The notes: generated by a model not told the origin, from the letters alone. A stretch of DNA of 64,000 bases from Dehalogenimonas alkenigignens (GCF_001466665.1 NZ_KQ758903.1:431684-495683); one strand, 5' to 3'; counted from the first letter of the stretch, positions 1 through 8,084 are shown. Numbers and translations are program-made.

Positions 1-416
1 TCGCCTGAGGGACAGGCGGACAGGGCGATGAGCCCCTCGCGGTATCTGGCTAAAACTTCTTTGTCCACCCGCGGCTTGTAATAGTAGCCTTCGGTGTTGG
101 CGATGGACACCAGCTGCAGCAGGTTCTGGTAGCCGGCCTTGTTCCTGGCCAGCAGCACCAGGTGGCGGTGGTTCTTGTCCGCCGCTGTTTTATCCAGCCG
201 GGAACCGGGGGCGACATAGATCTCGCAGCCGATGATGGGCTTGATGCCCTGGGCTTTGCACTCTTTATAGAACTTCAAGGCGCCGTACATGGCGCCGTGG
301 TCGGTGATCCCGAGGGCGGTCATGCCCAGCTCTTTGGCCCGCGCCACCAGATCCTTGACGCGGCACATGCCGTCCAGCAGGCTGAATTCGGTATGAACGT
401 GAAGGTGGGTAAACAT
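1..416 (-). CDS. dnaE: DNA polymerase III alpha subunit, N-terminal part (cut by window edge)
   Basis: Replicative DNA polymerase catalytic subunit. Only the first ~138 codons are in the window, read leftward from an ATG at 416. The translation begins MFTHLHVHTEFSLLDG and continues with GITDHGAMYG, the two metal-binding motifs of the N-terminal PHP domain of bacterial DnaE, then a GYYYKPRVD segment typical of the same family. The reading frame is intact to the edge. Reading on the opposite strand (162-554) is a shadow. The family assignment is firm; the rest of the polymerase lies outside the window. Confidence 0.93.
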   Translation of the reverse strand, partial: MFTHLHVHTEFSLLDGMCRVKDLVARAKELGMTALGITDHGAMYGALKFYKECKAQGIKPIIGCEIYVAPGSRLDKTAADKNHRHLVLLARNKAGYQNLLQLVSIANTEGYYYKPRVDKEVLARYREGLIALSACPSG

Positions 417-501
417 CGGAAACTCGGCGCCCATTATACCATCGGCGGCGGGACGCGTCCCGCCCGACGGGCAGATCTCCAGCTTCCGCGGTCTAAAAAT
501 T

Positions 502-530
502 TTGTTGCCGCGTACAAAAAGTGGTATAAG
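502..530 (+). promoter_or_regulatory. Candidate sigma70 promoter of radC
   Basis: TTGTTG at 502-507 and TATAAG at 525-530 are separated by 17 nt. Transcription would start near 537, only about four bases before the radC ATG at 541, so the message would be leaderless or nearly so; no Shine-Dalgarno sequence precedes that ATG. Confidence 0.5.
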
Positions 531-540
531 TTCCGCAGCT

Positions 541-1269
541 ATGGGCGACGATAAAAACAGCCGCGGCGACGGCCACCGCGGCCGGCTGCGGGAACGGTTC
601 AAAAAGGGCGGCCTATCCGCCCTGGCCGACTACGAGGCCGTTGAACTGCTGCTGACCCTCGGCCAGCCCCGCAGCGACTGCAAACCAGCCGCCAAGGAAG
701 CCCTCAAGCGTTTCAAGACACTCCGGGGCGTCCTTGAGGCATCGCCCGAGGAATTACAGCAGGTCCCGGGCATCGGGCCCAATAACTGCGTCGCCATCCG
801 CCTCATCGCCGAGGTCTCTCGGGAATTACTGAAAGAGAAAGCCGTCGGCGAGCCCTGCGTCGGCGCGCCGGAGCAGGTGCTGGACTACCTGAACGCCTCG
901 ATGGGCGGCCTTAAAAAAGAGGTCTTCAAGGTCATCTACCTGGACAACCAGAACCGCGTCATCGAGGCGGCCGACATGTTCCACGGCACGGTCAACGCTT
1001 CCGCGGTGTGGGTGCGGGAGGTCATCGAGGGGGCGCTCAAGCGGCAGGCGGCGGCTATGATCTTCGTCCACAACCACCCGTCAGGGTCGACGACCCCCAG
1101 CCCTCAGGACCGTGACATCACCCGCGACCTGGTGCTGGCGGCCTCGGCGGTGGGCATCCGCGCGTTGGACCACATCATCGTCGGCGGCGACAAGCACTAC
1201 AGCATGGCCGCCGAAGGCATTTTCGACCGCTATGTTGCGGAGTTCCAGGGGCTGCGGGGTCGGCGGTAA
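541..1269 (+). CDS. radC: RadC family JAB/MPN domain protein
   Basis: 242-residue protein of the RadC/YicR family, historically linked to DNA repair and recombination though the biochemical role is unsettled. An N-terminal helix-hairpin-helix part (LQQVPGIGPNNCVAIRL) is followed by a C-terminal JAB1/MPN metalloprotease-like domain with the FVHNHPSGSTTPSPQD motif, whose two His and later Asp are the expected metal ligands. I chose the ATG at 541 rather than an upstream frame opening at 502, because a promoter-like element occupies 502-530 and the family normally begins close to the RERF segment. Monocistronic, with an independent promoter downstream for the next gene. Confidence 0.9.
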   Translation: MGDDKNSRGDGHRGRLRERFKKGGLSALADYEAVELLLTLGQPRSDCKPAAKEALKRFKTLRGVLEASPEELQQVPGIGPNNCVAIRLIAEVSRELLKEKAVGEPCVGAPEQVLDYLNASMGGLKKEVFKVIYLDNQNRVIEAADMFHGTVNASAVWVREVIEGALKRQAAAMIFVHNHPSGSTTPSPQDRDITRDLVLAASAVGIRALDHIIVGGDKHYSMAAEGIFDRYVAEFQGLRGRR

Positions 1270-1309
1270 CTGCCTCCTCCTTTGTAACAGGGGGAGAGGG
1301 GCCGAATAA

Positions 1310-1338
1310 TTGAACGCTTGCCCAATGAGTGGCATAAT
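1310..1338 (+). promoter_or_regulatory. Candidate sigma70 promoter of the YmdB-type gene
   Basis: TTGAAC at 1310-1315, 17-nt spacer, CATAAT at 1333-1338. It is followed by a leader of about 40 nt to the ATG at 1384. Confidence 0.45.
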
Positions 1339-1383
1339 AGAGCGTTTTCGGATACTATCCGTAGAGGGCGTTTTTAAGGACTC

Positions 1384-2154
1384 ATGAAGATTCTGGCCAT
1401 CGGCGATATCATCGGCAAGCCCGGGCGGCGGGCGGTCAAAGAACTGCTGCCGGCCTTGAAGCTGGGGCTGGGGATAGACTTCGTCATCGCCAACGGCGAG
1501 AACGCCGCCGGCGGCAAGGGGCTGACCCCGGAGACCGCCGAGGAACTATTTTCCTGCGGCGTCGACGTCATCACCTCCGGCAACCATATCTGGGCGCAGC
1601 AGGAGATTTACCCGATGCTGGAAGGCTCCGCCCCGGTGCTGCGGCCATTGAACTACCCGCCGGGAGTGCCGGGCAAGGGATTCGTCACCGTCAAGGGGGT
1701 GATGGTGGTCAGCCTGATGGGCCGGACCTTTATCAATACCATTGACTGCCCCTTCCGCGCCATGGATGCCCTCCTGTCAAGCCTTGACAGGAAGCCGGGC
1801 CACATCATCGTTGACTTCCACGCCGAGGCCACCTCGGAGAAGCAGGCCATGGGCTGGCACCTGGACGGCAAAGTGTCCGCCGTGGTCGGCACCCACACCC
1901 ACGTCGGCACCGTCGACGCCCGCGTCCTGCCCGGCGGCACCGCCTGCGTCTCCGATATCGGTATGGTCGGGCCGTGGCACTCCATCATCGGCGATGACAA
2001 GGACGAAGTGCTGTCCCGCTTCCTGACCGGCCTGCACCAGCGGCTGTCGGTGGCCAAAGGGGCGCGAATCACCTTCAATTCGGTGCTCATCACCACCGAT
2101 TCAAACGGCAGGGCCATCGCCATCGAGAGAGTCGACCGGGAAGCAGCGATATGA
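1384..2154 (+). CDS. ymdB: YmdB family metallophosphoesterase
   Basis: 256 residues, the usual length for the TIGR00282/YmdB family of calcineurin-like phosphodiesterases, which act on 2',3'-cyclic nucleotides in Bacillus. Metal-binding motifs appear in order: GDIIGKPGR at the N-terminus, ANGENAAGGKG, SGNHIWAQ, DFHAEATSEKQAMG and VVGTHTHVGT. In many bacteria the gene sits next to rny (RNase Y), which is in this window but 32 kb away. The following PHP gene starts 93 bases after this stop, so the two probably share a transcript. Cytoplasmic; substrate here is inferred from the family. Confidence 0.9.
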   Translation: MKILAIGDIIGKPGRRAVKELLPALKLGLGIDFVIANGENAAGGKGLTPETAEELFSCGVDVITSGNHIWAQQEIYPMLEGSAPVLRPLNYPPGVPGKGFVTVKGVMVVSLMGRTFINTIDCPFRAMDALLSSLDRKPGHIIVDFHAEATSEKQAMGWHLDGKVSAVVGTHTHVGTVDARVLPGGTACVSDIGMVGPWHSIIGDDKDEVLSRFLTGLHQRLSVAKGARITFNSVLITTDSNGRAIAIERVDREAAI

Positions 2155-2200
2155 TTGACGTTCAAAGCAACCTCGCGAGGCCGTGTCGGGATTGCGCCCT

Positions 2201-2238
2201 CACCTTCATTCCCTCTCCCGTCGAAGGAGAGGAAGGTT
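2201..2238. repeat. Hairpin-forming intergenic repeat
   Basis: CCTCTCC (2212-2218) and GGAGAGG (2226-2232) form a perfect 7-bp stem with loop CGTCGAA, extended imperfectly by ACCTTC/GAAGGT on either side. The right arm lies just upstream of the chosen start of the PHP gene and may supply part of its ribosome-binding site. It resembles short dispersed intergenic palindromes. Confidence 0.45.
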
Positions 2239-2247
2239 GGAGGAAGA

Positions 2248-3081
2248 GTGGTTAGCCGCGTCGACCTGCACCTCCATTCGACAGCCTCCGACGGCGTCCT
2301 CACCCCCGCCCAGGTGGTGCGCAAGGCGGGCTATTTGAAGCTAAAGTATATGGCCCTGACCGACCATGATTCCATCGACGGCATCGCCGAAGCCCTGGCC
2401 GAGGCGGAGAATTTCCCCGGGCTGACCGTCATCCCCGGGGTGGAAATGTCCACCGATGTAGCCGCCGGCGACGTCCATATTCTCGGTTATTTCATCGACT
2501 GGCAGAACCCGGAGCTCAAGCGCCGGCTGACCATTATGAGAGCCTCTCGCGAGGACCGCGGCCAGGCCATCGTCGAAAGGCTGGGAGAGCTGGGCATGCC
2601 GCTGGACTGGGAAAGGGTCAAGGAGATCGCCGGCGAGGCCGTCATCGGCCGGCCGCACATCGCCCAGGCCATGGTAGAGAAGGGTTACATCAGCTATATC
2701 GGCGAGGCCTTCGACAAATACATCTCACGCGGCGGGCCGGGTTATGTTGAACGCATCAAGCTGGCCCCGGCCGAAGCGGTCGCCCTAATCCGCTCCGTCG
2801 GCGGCGTGCCGGTGATGGCCCACCCGCTGACCCTGCCCGGCTATGAGAAACTCATCGAGGAACTGATCCCGGCGGGACTGGCCGGCATCGAGGTTTTCTA
2901 CTCCAGCTTCAAGGACTGGGAAGTTGAGCGGTTGAAAATGCTGGCCGACCGCCTGGGACTGGTGGCTACCGGAGGCACCGACTATCACGGCCTGGACCCG
3001 GCCACCGAAACGATGATCGGCGGCCAGCCGGTGCCGCTGGCGGCGGTCGAGGGCCTGATCTCGCGGCGGCAGGCCGGGTGA
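2248..3081 (+). CDS. PHP domain phosphoesterase (RNase AM/YciV-like)
   Basis: 277-residue PHP-domain hydrolase (COG0613 type). Metal-binding motifs: VDLHLHSTASDG at the N-terminus, LTDHDSIDG, PGVEMST, VMAHPLTL, and the C-terminal GGTDYHG. Relatives hydrolyse 3',5'-bisphosphonucleotides or trim RNA 5' ends; which applies here cannot be read from sequence. The GTG at 2248 is preferred because it follows GGAGGA and gives a normal N-terminus. The upstream extension of the frame to 2155 reads through a hairpin repeat and yields a low-complexity peptide. It likely belongs to the ymdB transcript, and plsY starts 32 nt after its end. Confidence 0.85.
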   Translation: MVSRVDLHLHSTASDGVLTPAQVVRKAGYLKLKYMALTDHDSIDGIAEALAEAENFPGLTVIPGVEMSTDVAAGDVHILGYFIDWQNPELKRRLTIMRASREDRGQAIVERLGELGMPLDWERVKEIAGEAVIGRPHIAQAMVEKGYISYIGEAFDKYISRGGPGYVERIKLAPAEAVALIRSVGGVPVMAHPLTLPGYEKLIEELIPAGLAGIEVFYSSFKDWEVERLKMLADRLGLVATGGTDYHGLDPATETMIGGQPVPLAAVEGLISRRQAG

Positions 3082-3112
3082 CCGTCGGCGTATCGTCAGG
3101 GAGATTGAGCTA

Positions 3113-3799
3113 ATGTTTATTCTGCTTCTGATAGGGGCTTACCTGGTCGGCAGCATACCGTTGGCCTACCTGGTGGCAAAATGGGCCCGCGGCGTTGATT
3201 TGAGAAAGCACGGCTCCGGCAACGTCGGCAGTTCCAACGTGCTGGCCGCCACCTCCAAGCGCTGGACGATACCAGTGCTCATTTTCGACCTGGGCAAGGG
3301 CATTCTGGCGGTGCTGATAGCCCGCTGGTCCGGCCTGGACATCCCCTACCAGTTCGCCGTTGGCCTGGCTGCGGTGGCCGGACACAACTGGCCGGTCTTC
3401 CTGGGCTTTCGCGGCGGGCGGGGCATCCTGACCAGCCTGGGCGTCATCCTGGCTTTCTCGCCGCTGCTGGGGCTGGCGGCAGCGGTCATCGCTTTTTCGT
3501 TCGCCCCGTTCAAGCAGCTTTCACTCGGCGTATTCATCGGCTTGCTGCTGCTGCCTTTCCTGGCCTACTACCTGGCCGATTTCTTCGACATTACCGAGCC
3601 CGGGACGATGGCTGCGGGCTTTTGCGCCCTCACTCTGCTGGCTTATATCCGCCGTCTGCTGGCCGGCGGCCGCAGCGATCTGGCCAAGGACCTTTCGATG
3701 AGCGAAGTCCTGTTGAACCGCCTGGTCTTCGACCGGGACATCCGCAACCGCAAGCTGTGGCTGTCAAGGACGGAGAATGCCGGGAAGGCTTTCAGTTAG
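3113..3799 (+). CDS. plsY: Glycerol-3-phosphate acyltransferase PlsY
   Basis: Polytopic inner-membrane enzyme that transfers an acyl group from acyl-phosphate to glycerol-3-phosphate, the first step of phospholipid synthesis. 228 residues with about five to six hydrophobic segments. The three PlsY signatures are present in order: GSGNVGSSNV after the first transmembrane helix, IFDLGKG, and GHNWPVFLGFRGGRGI. A hydrophilic tail follows the last helix, slightly longer than the typical ~200-residue enzyme. Good start at ATG 3113. Probably the last or middle gene of a short rightward operon before the thiolase pair. Confidence 0.92.
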   Translation: MFILLLIGAYLVGSIPLAYLVAKWARGVDLRKHGSGNVGSSNVLAATSKRWTIPVLIFDLGKGILAVLIARWSGLDIPYQFAVGLAAVAGHNWPVFLGFRGGRGILTSLGVILAFSPLLGLAAAVIAFSFAPFKQLSLGVFIGLLLLPFLAYYLADFFDITEPGTMAAGFCALTLLAYIRRLLAGGRSDLAKDLSMSEVLLNRLVFDRDIRNRKLWLSRTENAGKAFS

Positions 3800-3832
3800 A
3801 AAACCCGAAAATAGAATCAGCGACGGGGTAGT

Positions 3833-5011
3833 ATGCGTAAAGTAGCCGTCATCGGCGTCGGGCAGACCAGGTTCTCCGGCGCCCAGGGAAAAAGCCTGTC
3901 CGAGTTGTTCGCCGAAGCCGCCTTCGAGGCGCTGGCCGACGCCCATATTGAATCGAAATCCGTCCAGGCGCTGTTCGTCGGCAACGCCCTGGGCGACTTC
4001 GCCGAAGGCCAGGGAATGACCCCGGCCTTCATCGCCGACTACATCGGCGCCTGGAACGTGCCCGCCAACCGCTACGACGGCGCCTGCGCCTCGGCATCGG
4101 TGGCCATCCGCGACGCCTTCCTGCTGGTGGCCGCCGGCGTCTACGACATCGTCATCGCCGGCGGCGTCGAAAGGGCTGCCAGCTTGGGTACCCCACTGGC
4201 CACCCGCACCTTCGCCATGTTCTCGGACTCCAGGTACGAGTTCCCGGCCGGGATGACCTTTCCCGGCGTTTTCGCCCTTTTGGCCCACCGCTACGCCGCG
4301 GTCTACGGCTTGCCGATCGAAAAGCTGAAAGAGCAGATGGCGCAGGTGTCGGTGCAGTCTTACAACCATGGGATGTTCAATCCGAAGGCCCACCTCAAGA
4401 AATCGGTCACCATCCCCGACGTGCTGAAAAGCTTCACTGTGGCCACGCCCATCCAGCTCCATGACTGCTGCCCTTTCTCCGACGGCGCGGCGGCCGTTGT
4501 CGTTGCCTCGGAAGAGGCGGCGAAGACACTGTCGCCGCGGCCGGTCTTCATCGCCGGCGCCGGACAGGCGTCCTCGGGTCCGCTGGCTTCGCAGGGAGCC
4601 TATCTCCCCAGGCTCAAGGCGCGGGAACTGTCGGCCCGGCAGGCTTATGCGATGGCCGGCATAACTCCGGCCGATATCGACGTCTGCGAGCTGCACGACT
4701 GCTTCTCCATCGCCGGCATCATCGCCGCCGAAGGCCTGGGCTTTTTCGAGCAGGGTAAAGCCGGCGAGGCGTGGCTCAAGGGCGAGGCGGACATCGGCGG
4801 CAAGGTGGCCATCAACCCGTCCGGCGGCCTCAAGAGCAAAGGCCACCCCATCGGCGCCACCGGGGCCGCCCAGGTTTATGAGGTCGTCCGCCAGCTCAGG
4901 GGCGAGGTCGAGCCGGAGCGGCAGGTGCCGGAGGCCAGAATCGGCATGACCGATACTCTGGGCGGCGACGGCGGCACCATGGTCAGCCTGATCTTCAAGA
5001 GGGGCTGGTGA
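3833..5011 (+). CDS. Thiolase family protein (archaeal acetoacetyl-CoA thiolase/SCP2 type)
   Basis: 392 residues of the thiolase fold, closest by eye to the archaeal-type acetyl-CoA acetyltransferase/SCP2-thiolase group. The nucleophilic Cys is C85 in YDGACASAS. The C-terminal half has ELHDCFSIAG and NPSGGLKSKGHPIGATG, which supply the catalytic His residues. It is followed after one base by a DUF35 OB-fold protein. In archaea this pair forms a channelling complex with HMG-CoA synthase, but no such synthase gene is in the window. Condensation or cleavage of short acyl-CoA is the likely chemistry; the pathway is open. Confidence 0.85.
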   Translation: MRKVAVIGVGQTRFSGAQGKSLSELFAEAAFEALADAHIESKSVQALFVGNALGDFAEGQGMTPAFIADYIGAWNVPANRYDGACASASVAIRDAFLLVAAGVYDIVIAGGVERAASLGTPLATRTFAMFSDSRYEFPAGMTFPGVFALLAHRYAAVYGLPIEKLKEQMAQVSVQSYNHGMFNPKAHLKKSVTIPDVLKSFTVATPIQLHDCCPFSDGAAAVVVASEEAAKTLSPRPVFIAGAGQASSGPLASQGAYLPRLKARELSARQAYAMAGITPADIDVCELHDCFSIAGIIAAEGLGFFEQGKAGEAWLKGEADIGGKVAINPSGGLKSKGHPIGATGAAQVYEVVRQLRGEVEPERQVPEARIGMTDTLGGDGGTMVSLIFKRGW

Positions 5012-5012
5012 G

Positions 5013-5420
5013 ATGACAATAAAGTTAACAAACAGCGATTTCGACGCCGCTCTCCGTGAAGGGAAGCTGATGGGACTTAAATGCGGCTGCGGGGGCATCC
5101 TCTGCCCACCGCGGGGCGTTTGCCCGCGCTGCGCCAGCACCGACCTCGAGGTCATCCAGCTTTCGGGCAAGGGGAAGATCGCCAGCTATACCACCCTCTT
5201 CGTGGCGGCTGAAGGCCGTGACCAGGAACTGCCCTACGCCCTGGCGCTGGTCGCCCTTGATGAAGGGCCGTATCTTGTCGGCCGGATTGAAACAGCCTGC
5301 CCGGATAAGCTCACCATGAGCATCATCGGCCAGCCGGTGACCGTGGGGCACGGCATTTTCAAAGGCGACAAGTATTCCGCCGGAGACGCGGCCTACCCGG
5401 CGTTTAGGCTCGTCGAGTAA
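5013..5420 (+). CDS. DUF35 zinc-ribbon/OB-fold protein, thiolase partner
   Basis: 135 residues. An N-terminal rubredoxin-like zinc ribbon (LKCGCGGILCPPRGVCPRC, ~residues 24-42) is followed by an OB-fold (SYTTLFVA through AYPAFRLVE). This is the Zn-ribbon OB-fold DUF35 family, which bridges thiolase and HMG-CoA synthase in archaea and binds CoA intermediates. The start is one base after the thiolase stop, so the two are translated together and probably form a complex. Cytoplasmic. Confidence 0.87.
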   Translation: MTIKLTNSDFDAALREGKLMGLKCGCGGILCPPRGVCPRCASTDLEVIQLSGKGKIASYTTLFVAAEGRDQELPYALALVALDEGPYLVGRIETACPDKLTMSIIGQPVTVGHGIFKGDKYSAGDAAYPAFRLVE

Positions 5421-5438
5421 AAATTCTCAAAATTCGGC

Positions 5439-5472
5439 CCGTTCACCCTGAGCCTGCCGAAGGGGTGAACGG
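5439..5472. repeat. Intergenic inverted repeat between convergent genes
   Basis: CCGTTCACCC (5439-5448) pairs with GGGTGAACGG (5463-5472). It sits between the DUF35 gene and convergent queD and could terminate both transcripts, though no U-tract follows. The sequence resembles a dispersed intergenic palindrome seen in many genomes. Confidence 0.45.
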
Positions 5473-5501
5473 AATGACAGGCTCGCCGCGAACGGCTCCT
5501 G

Positions 5502-5867
5502 TTAGTCCTCGGTGTACTCGGCGGAAGACTCCGGCGACTCCCAGACGGTAACCGCCTTCAGCGACGCGCCGCCGATCTCGGGCTTGATTTCCTCATAGAT
5601 CGTCCGGGCGATGTTCTCCGCCGAGGGATTGATCTTGTTAAACGGCGGCACATCGTTCAGCAGGCTGTGGTCGTAGCGGGCGAGTATCGGCTTTAAAGCC
5701 GACTTGACGTCGCCGAAGTCGCAGGCTAAGCCGACGGAGTCCAATTCCTTCGACGACAGCTTCACCGCCACCCGGTACCGGTGGCCGTGGAGGTTTTCGC
5801 ATTTGCCCTGGTAGCCCCGGAGGTAGTGGGCGGCGTCAAAGTGGCTTTCGACGGCGACAATATACAT
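5502..5867 (-). CDS. queD: 6-carboxytetrahydropterin synthase / PTPS family (QueD-like)
   Basis: 121-residue enzyme of the 6-pyruvoyl-tetrahydropterin synthase fold, expected to convert dihydroneopterin triphosphate toward queuosine precursor. Zinc ligands are H14, H27 and H29 (DAAHYL and LHGHRY), with catalytic C23 just before. The later DHSLLND and NPSAENIAR segments are also family-typical. A GAGG ribosome-binding site precedes the ATG at 5867. It lies 24 nt downstream of folP-folK on the same strand, so one transcript carries several pterin enzymes. QueD versus a folate-route PTPS cannot be fully separated by sequence alone. Confidence 0.87.
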   Translation of the reverse strand: MYIVAVESHFDAAHYLRGYQGKCENLHGHRYRVAVKLSSKELDSVGLACDFGDVKSALKPILARYDHSLLNDVPPFNKINPSAENIARTIYEEIKPEIGGASLKAVTVWESPESSAEYTED

Positions 5868-5891
5868 ATTCAGGCCTCGGCTTTCTCCGGG

Positions 5892-7289
5892 TCAATCCGG
5901 AGTATTTTCCGGGTATGGCGCCACGCCCCGAATCTGACCCAGAGCAGACAGCATCTCGGCCGCGGTCCGCCCGGTCGCCGGGTGTTTTAATTCAGGATCC
6001 AGGTCGTTAAGAGGCACCAGGTTGAACGCCCGCTGCGCCAGGCGGGGATGGGGAAGGGTAAGCGCCGGGGTATCCAGGACCTGATCGCCGTACAGCAGGA
6101 TGTCGATGTCGATAACCCGCGGCTGGCCGGGACCGGCGGCGGCGCGGCCGAGCATACGCTCGAGATTCTTTACATAATCTAGCAGATCGGATGGCGAGAG
6201 CGTTGTCTGCGCTTCTATCGCCATATTCAGAAACCTCGGCTGCGGCGCCACATTCCACGGCTCGGTCTCATAAACCGGCGAAAGCTGATTGACATGCAGA
6301 TCCCGGCTGACAGCTTCTGCGGCAAGCGCCAGATTCCGCTTCCTGTCGCCCAAATTGGATCCGAGACCGAGATAGACGGTAACGCCCCGGGCCACGGCGT
6401 CGGCCATCCTGGCCGCCTGAACGTTCTCTTTGACATCGTGGACGCGGACGATGTCGGCGCCGTTCATTATTCCGATGGCCGTCGTCGCCACCGTGCCGAA
6501 AAGCCGTTCTTGAGGCGGCGCGTCGCCCAGCACCTTGCCGATGGTGGATTTGCGTGACGTGCCGAGGAGTACCGGTCTGCCGAACGCCCTGAGTTCATCC
6601 AGGCGCCGCAGCGCCTCGACGTTCTGTTCGACCGTCTTGCCGAAGCCGAAGCCCGGATCGAGAATGATGTTCTCGCGGGCGACGCCGGCTTCAGCGGCCC
6701 GGCCGATAGCCCAGCGCAGGCTGTCGAGGACGGCGGTCATAATGTCAGCGGCGGGAGCATCGCGCTGCGAACTCGAAATCACGATGGGCAGCCCGCGGCG
6801 GGCGGCGACATCGGCCAGGCGGGCATCGCGCTTCAGGCCCCAGACGTCGTTGAGGAGCGAGGCGCCGGCCGTGACCGCCGCCTCGGCGACCTCGGCTTTA
6901 TAGCTGTCGATACTGACGGGGAGGTCGATCGCCGCCTTCAGGCGCTCGATGACCGGGACGACCCGCGAGATTTCTTCGGCGGCGGAGACCTCCGGAGCCC
7001 CGGGGCGGGTGGACTCGCCGCCGACGTCGATGATGTCGGCGCCCTCGGCCGCCATGCGCTCAGCCTGAGCGATGGCGGCCCCGATGTCGCCGCCCAGGCC
7101 GTCGCCGGAGAATGAGTCCGGGGTGACGTTCAGGATGCCCATGACATAGGTGCGGCGCCCCCAGCGGAACGTCCGGCTGCCGATGCGGGTAGGCTGCGCC
7201 AGCGGAATGTTGAAGCTCACCTCATAATGATAGCCATGCGGCTGACCGCGGGCAAGCGATCGGCCGGGACGAGGCGTTTTGAACTCCAA
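5892..7289 (-). CDS. folP: Bifunctional dihydropteroate synthase / HPPK (FolP-FolK fusion)
   Basis: 465-residue fusion of two consecutive folate enzymes. The N-terminal dihydropteroate synthase begins GRRTYVMGILNVTPDSFSGD (~residue 44) and includes DIIDVGGESTRPGA, LLNDVWG and DPGFGFGKT. The C-terminal 6-hydroxymethyldihydropterin pyrophosphokinase starts at VYLGLGSNLGDR (~305) and includes VYETEPW, RFLNMAIE and RVIDIDILLYGD. In most bacteria FolK is a separate protein or the fusion order differs. The annotated start is the ATG at 7289; a GTG near 7220 (VSFNIPLAQPT) would give a more typical DHPS N-terminus, so the first ~23 residues are uncertain. Confidence 0.9.
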   Translation of the reverse strand: MEFKTPRPGRSLARGQPHGYHYEVSFNIPLAQPTRIGSRTFRWGRRTYVMGILNVTPDSFSGDGLGGDIGAAIAQAERMAAEGADIIDVGGESTRPGAPEVSAAEEISRVVPVIERLKAAIDLPVSIDSYKAEVAEAAVTAGASLLNDVWGLKRDARLADVAARRGLPIVISSSQRDAPAADIMTAVLDSLRWAIGRAAEAGVARENIILDPGFGFGKTVEQNVEALRRLDELRAFGRPVLLGTSRKSTIGKVLGDAPPQERLFGTVATTAIGIMNGADIVRVHDVKENVQAARMADAVARGVTVYLGLGSNLGDRKRNLALAAEAVSRDLHVNQLSPVYETEPWNVAPQPRFLNMAIEAQTTLSPSDLLDYVKNLERMLGRAAAGPGQPRVIDIDILLYGDQVLDTPALTLPHPRLAQRAFNLVPLNDLDPELKHPATGRTAAEMLSALGQIRGVAPYPENTPD

Positions 7290-7345
7290 ATTAGCACTCG
7301 GAGTAATAGTTTGCTAATTTCTTGACACTTTATGTCTAGTAGCAA

Positions 7346-7374
7346 TTGACAACTCCGCAACCTCGGAGTATCAT
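7346..7374 (+). promoter_or_regulatory. tat operon promoter with embedded inverted repeat
   Basis: TTGACA (7346-7351), 17-nt spacer and TATCAT (7369-7374). The spacer holds a perfect inverted repeat, ACTCCG (7352-7357) and CGGAGT (7364-7369), which looks like an operator. The 9-mer CTCGGAGTA occurs here (7362-7370) and again at 7297-7305. An AAGGAGG ribosome-binding site precedes tatA at 7422. Confidence 0.6.
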
Positions 7375-7421
7375 CTATTTACATGTGTCTTTTTAACCTT
7401 TTTTAGTTCAAGGAGGTAGCC

Positions 7422-7751
7422 ATGCCCTTCAGACTCGGCCCGTTGGAACTGGTAATCATTCTGGTGATCGTGCTTCTGATCTTCGGTGTCGGCAAGCTGC
7501 CGCAGATCGGCAAATCGCTCGGCGAAGGTCTAAAGTCTTTCAAGCAGGGCGTCTCCGAAGACAGTGAAGAAGCCGCCAAGGAAAAAGAAGAGAATAAGAC
7601 CGAGCCTAAAGCGGAACAAAGCGCCGCCGAGGCGCCCAAGTCTGAAACCGGCGCTATGGACGAGCCGGCCAAAGTCAGCGAGGAAGATCTGGAAGCCTTC
7701 AAGAAGTGGCAGGCTGAACAGTCAGGCAAGACTGCTTCCAAAGCCAAATAG
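7422..7751 (+). CDS. tatA: Sec-independent protein translocase TatA (first paralogue)
   Basis: 109 residues with one N-terminal membrane helix (LELVIILVIVLLIFG) followed by the TatA hinge and amphipathic helix FGVGKLPQIGKSLGEGLKSF, then a long charged tail rich in Glu, Lys and Ala. TatA oligomers form the protein-conducting part of the twin-arginine pathway in the cytoplasmic membrane. A strong AAGGAGG site lies upstream. First gene of a four-gene tat operon (7422-9066). Its clearest local clients are RdhA and ApbE, both with twin-arginine signals. Confidence 0.93.
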   Translation: MPFRLGPLELVIILVIVLLIFGVGKLPQIGKSLGEGLKSFKQGVSEDSEEAAKEKEENKTEPKAEQSAAEAPKSETGAMDEPAKVSEEDLEAFKKWQAEQSGKTASKAK

Positions 7752-7795
7752 GCGCCACGGGCCCGCCGCGGCAAAGGTAGTGTAAAGGCAATCAT

Positions 7796-8032
7796 ATGAG
7801 ATTCGGACCACTGGAAATCATTATCATCATCGCCATTGTTTTAATCATTACCGGAGCGGCGTTCGCGCCGTCACTGGGCCGGAACCTGGGCAAAGGCGTC
7901 AAACAACTGCGCCAGGCGGTCGGCGGGGATGACAAGAAGACCAAAGTGATAAAAACCCTGTCGGACGGCGCGACGGCCGTGGAGGTCAAGCGGCGGGTTG
8001 CCGAACAAAAAAGTTCCGCCAAATCCGGTTGA
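7796..8032 (+). CDS. tatA: TatA/TatE-like translocase subunit (second paralogue)
   Basis: 78 residues: a single membrane helix (PLEIIIIIAIVLIITG), then an amphipathic segment SLGRNLGKGVKQLRQAV and a basic tail. The canonical Phe-Gly hinge of TatA is replaced by Thr-Gly (ITGAAFAPSLG) and the usual KLP segment is missing, so this copy has diverged from the first. It lies 44 nt downstream of tatA on the same strand. A specialised component or a regulatory TatA is possible; the family call is good, the subtype is not. Confidence 0.85.
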   Translation: MRFGPLEIIIIIAIVLIITGAAFAPSLGRNLGKGVKQLRQAVGGDDKKTKVIKTLSDGATAVEVKRRVAEQKSSAKSG

Positions 8033-8084
8033 CCCGGATGCGGCGAGCCAGTACTTACAATACTCTGACAAGCAAGGTGGCTGA

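Noticed and set aside
162-554. Plus-strand frame at the left edge
   Set aside because: Lies opposite the dnaE PHP domain and runs into the radC start; no family features.
3764-5170. Open frame of 468 codons on the minus strand opposite the thiolase and DUF35 genes
   Set aside because: Rich in Arg, Gly and His with no domain; a G+C-driven shadow of well-supported genes on the plus strand.
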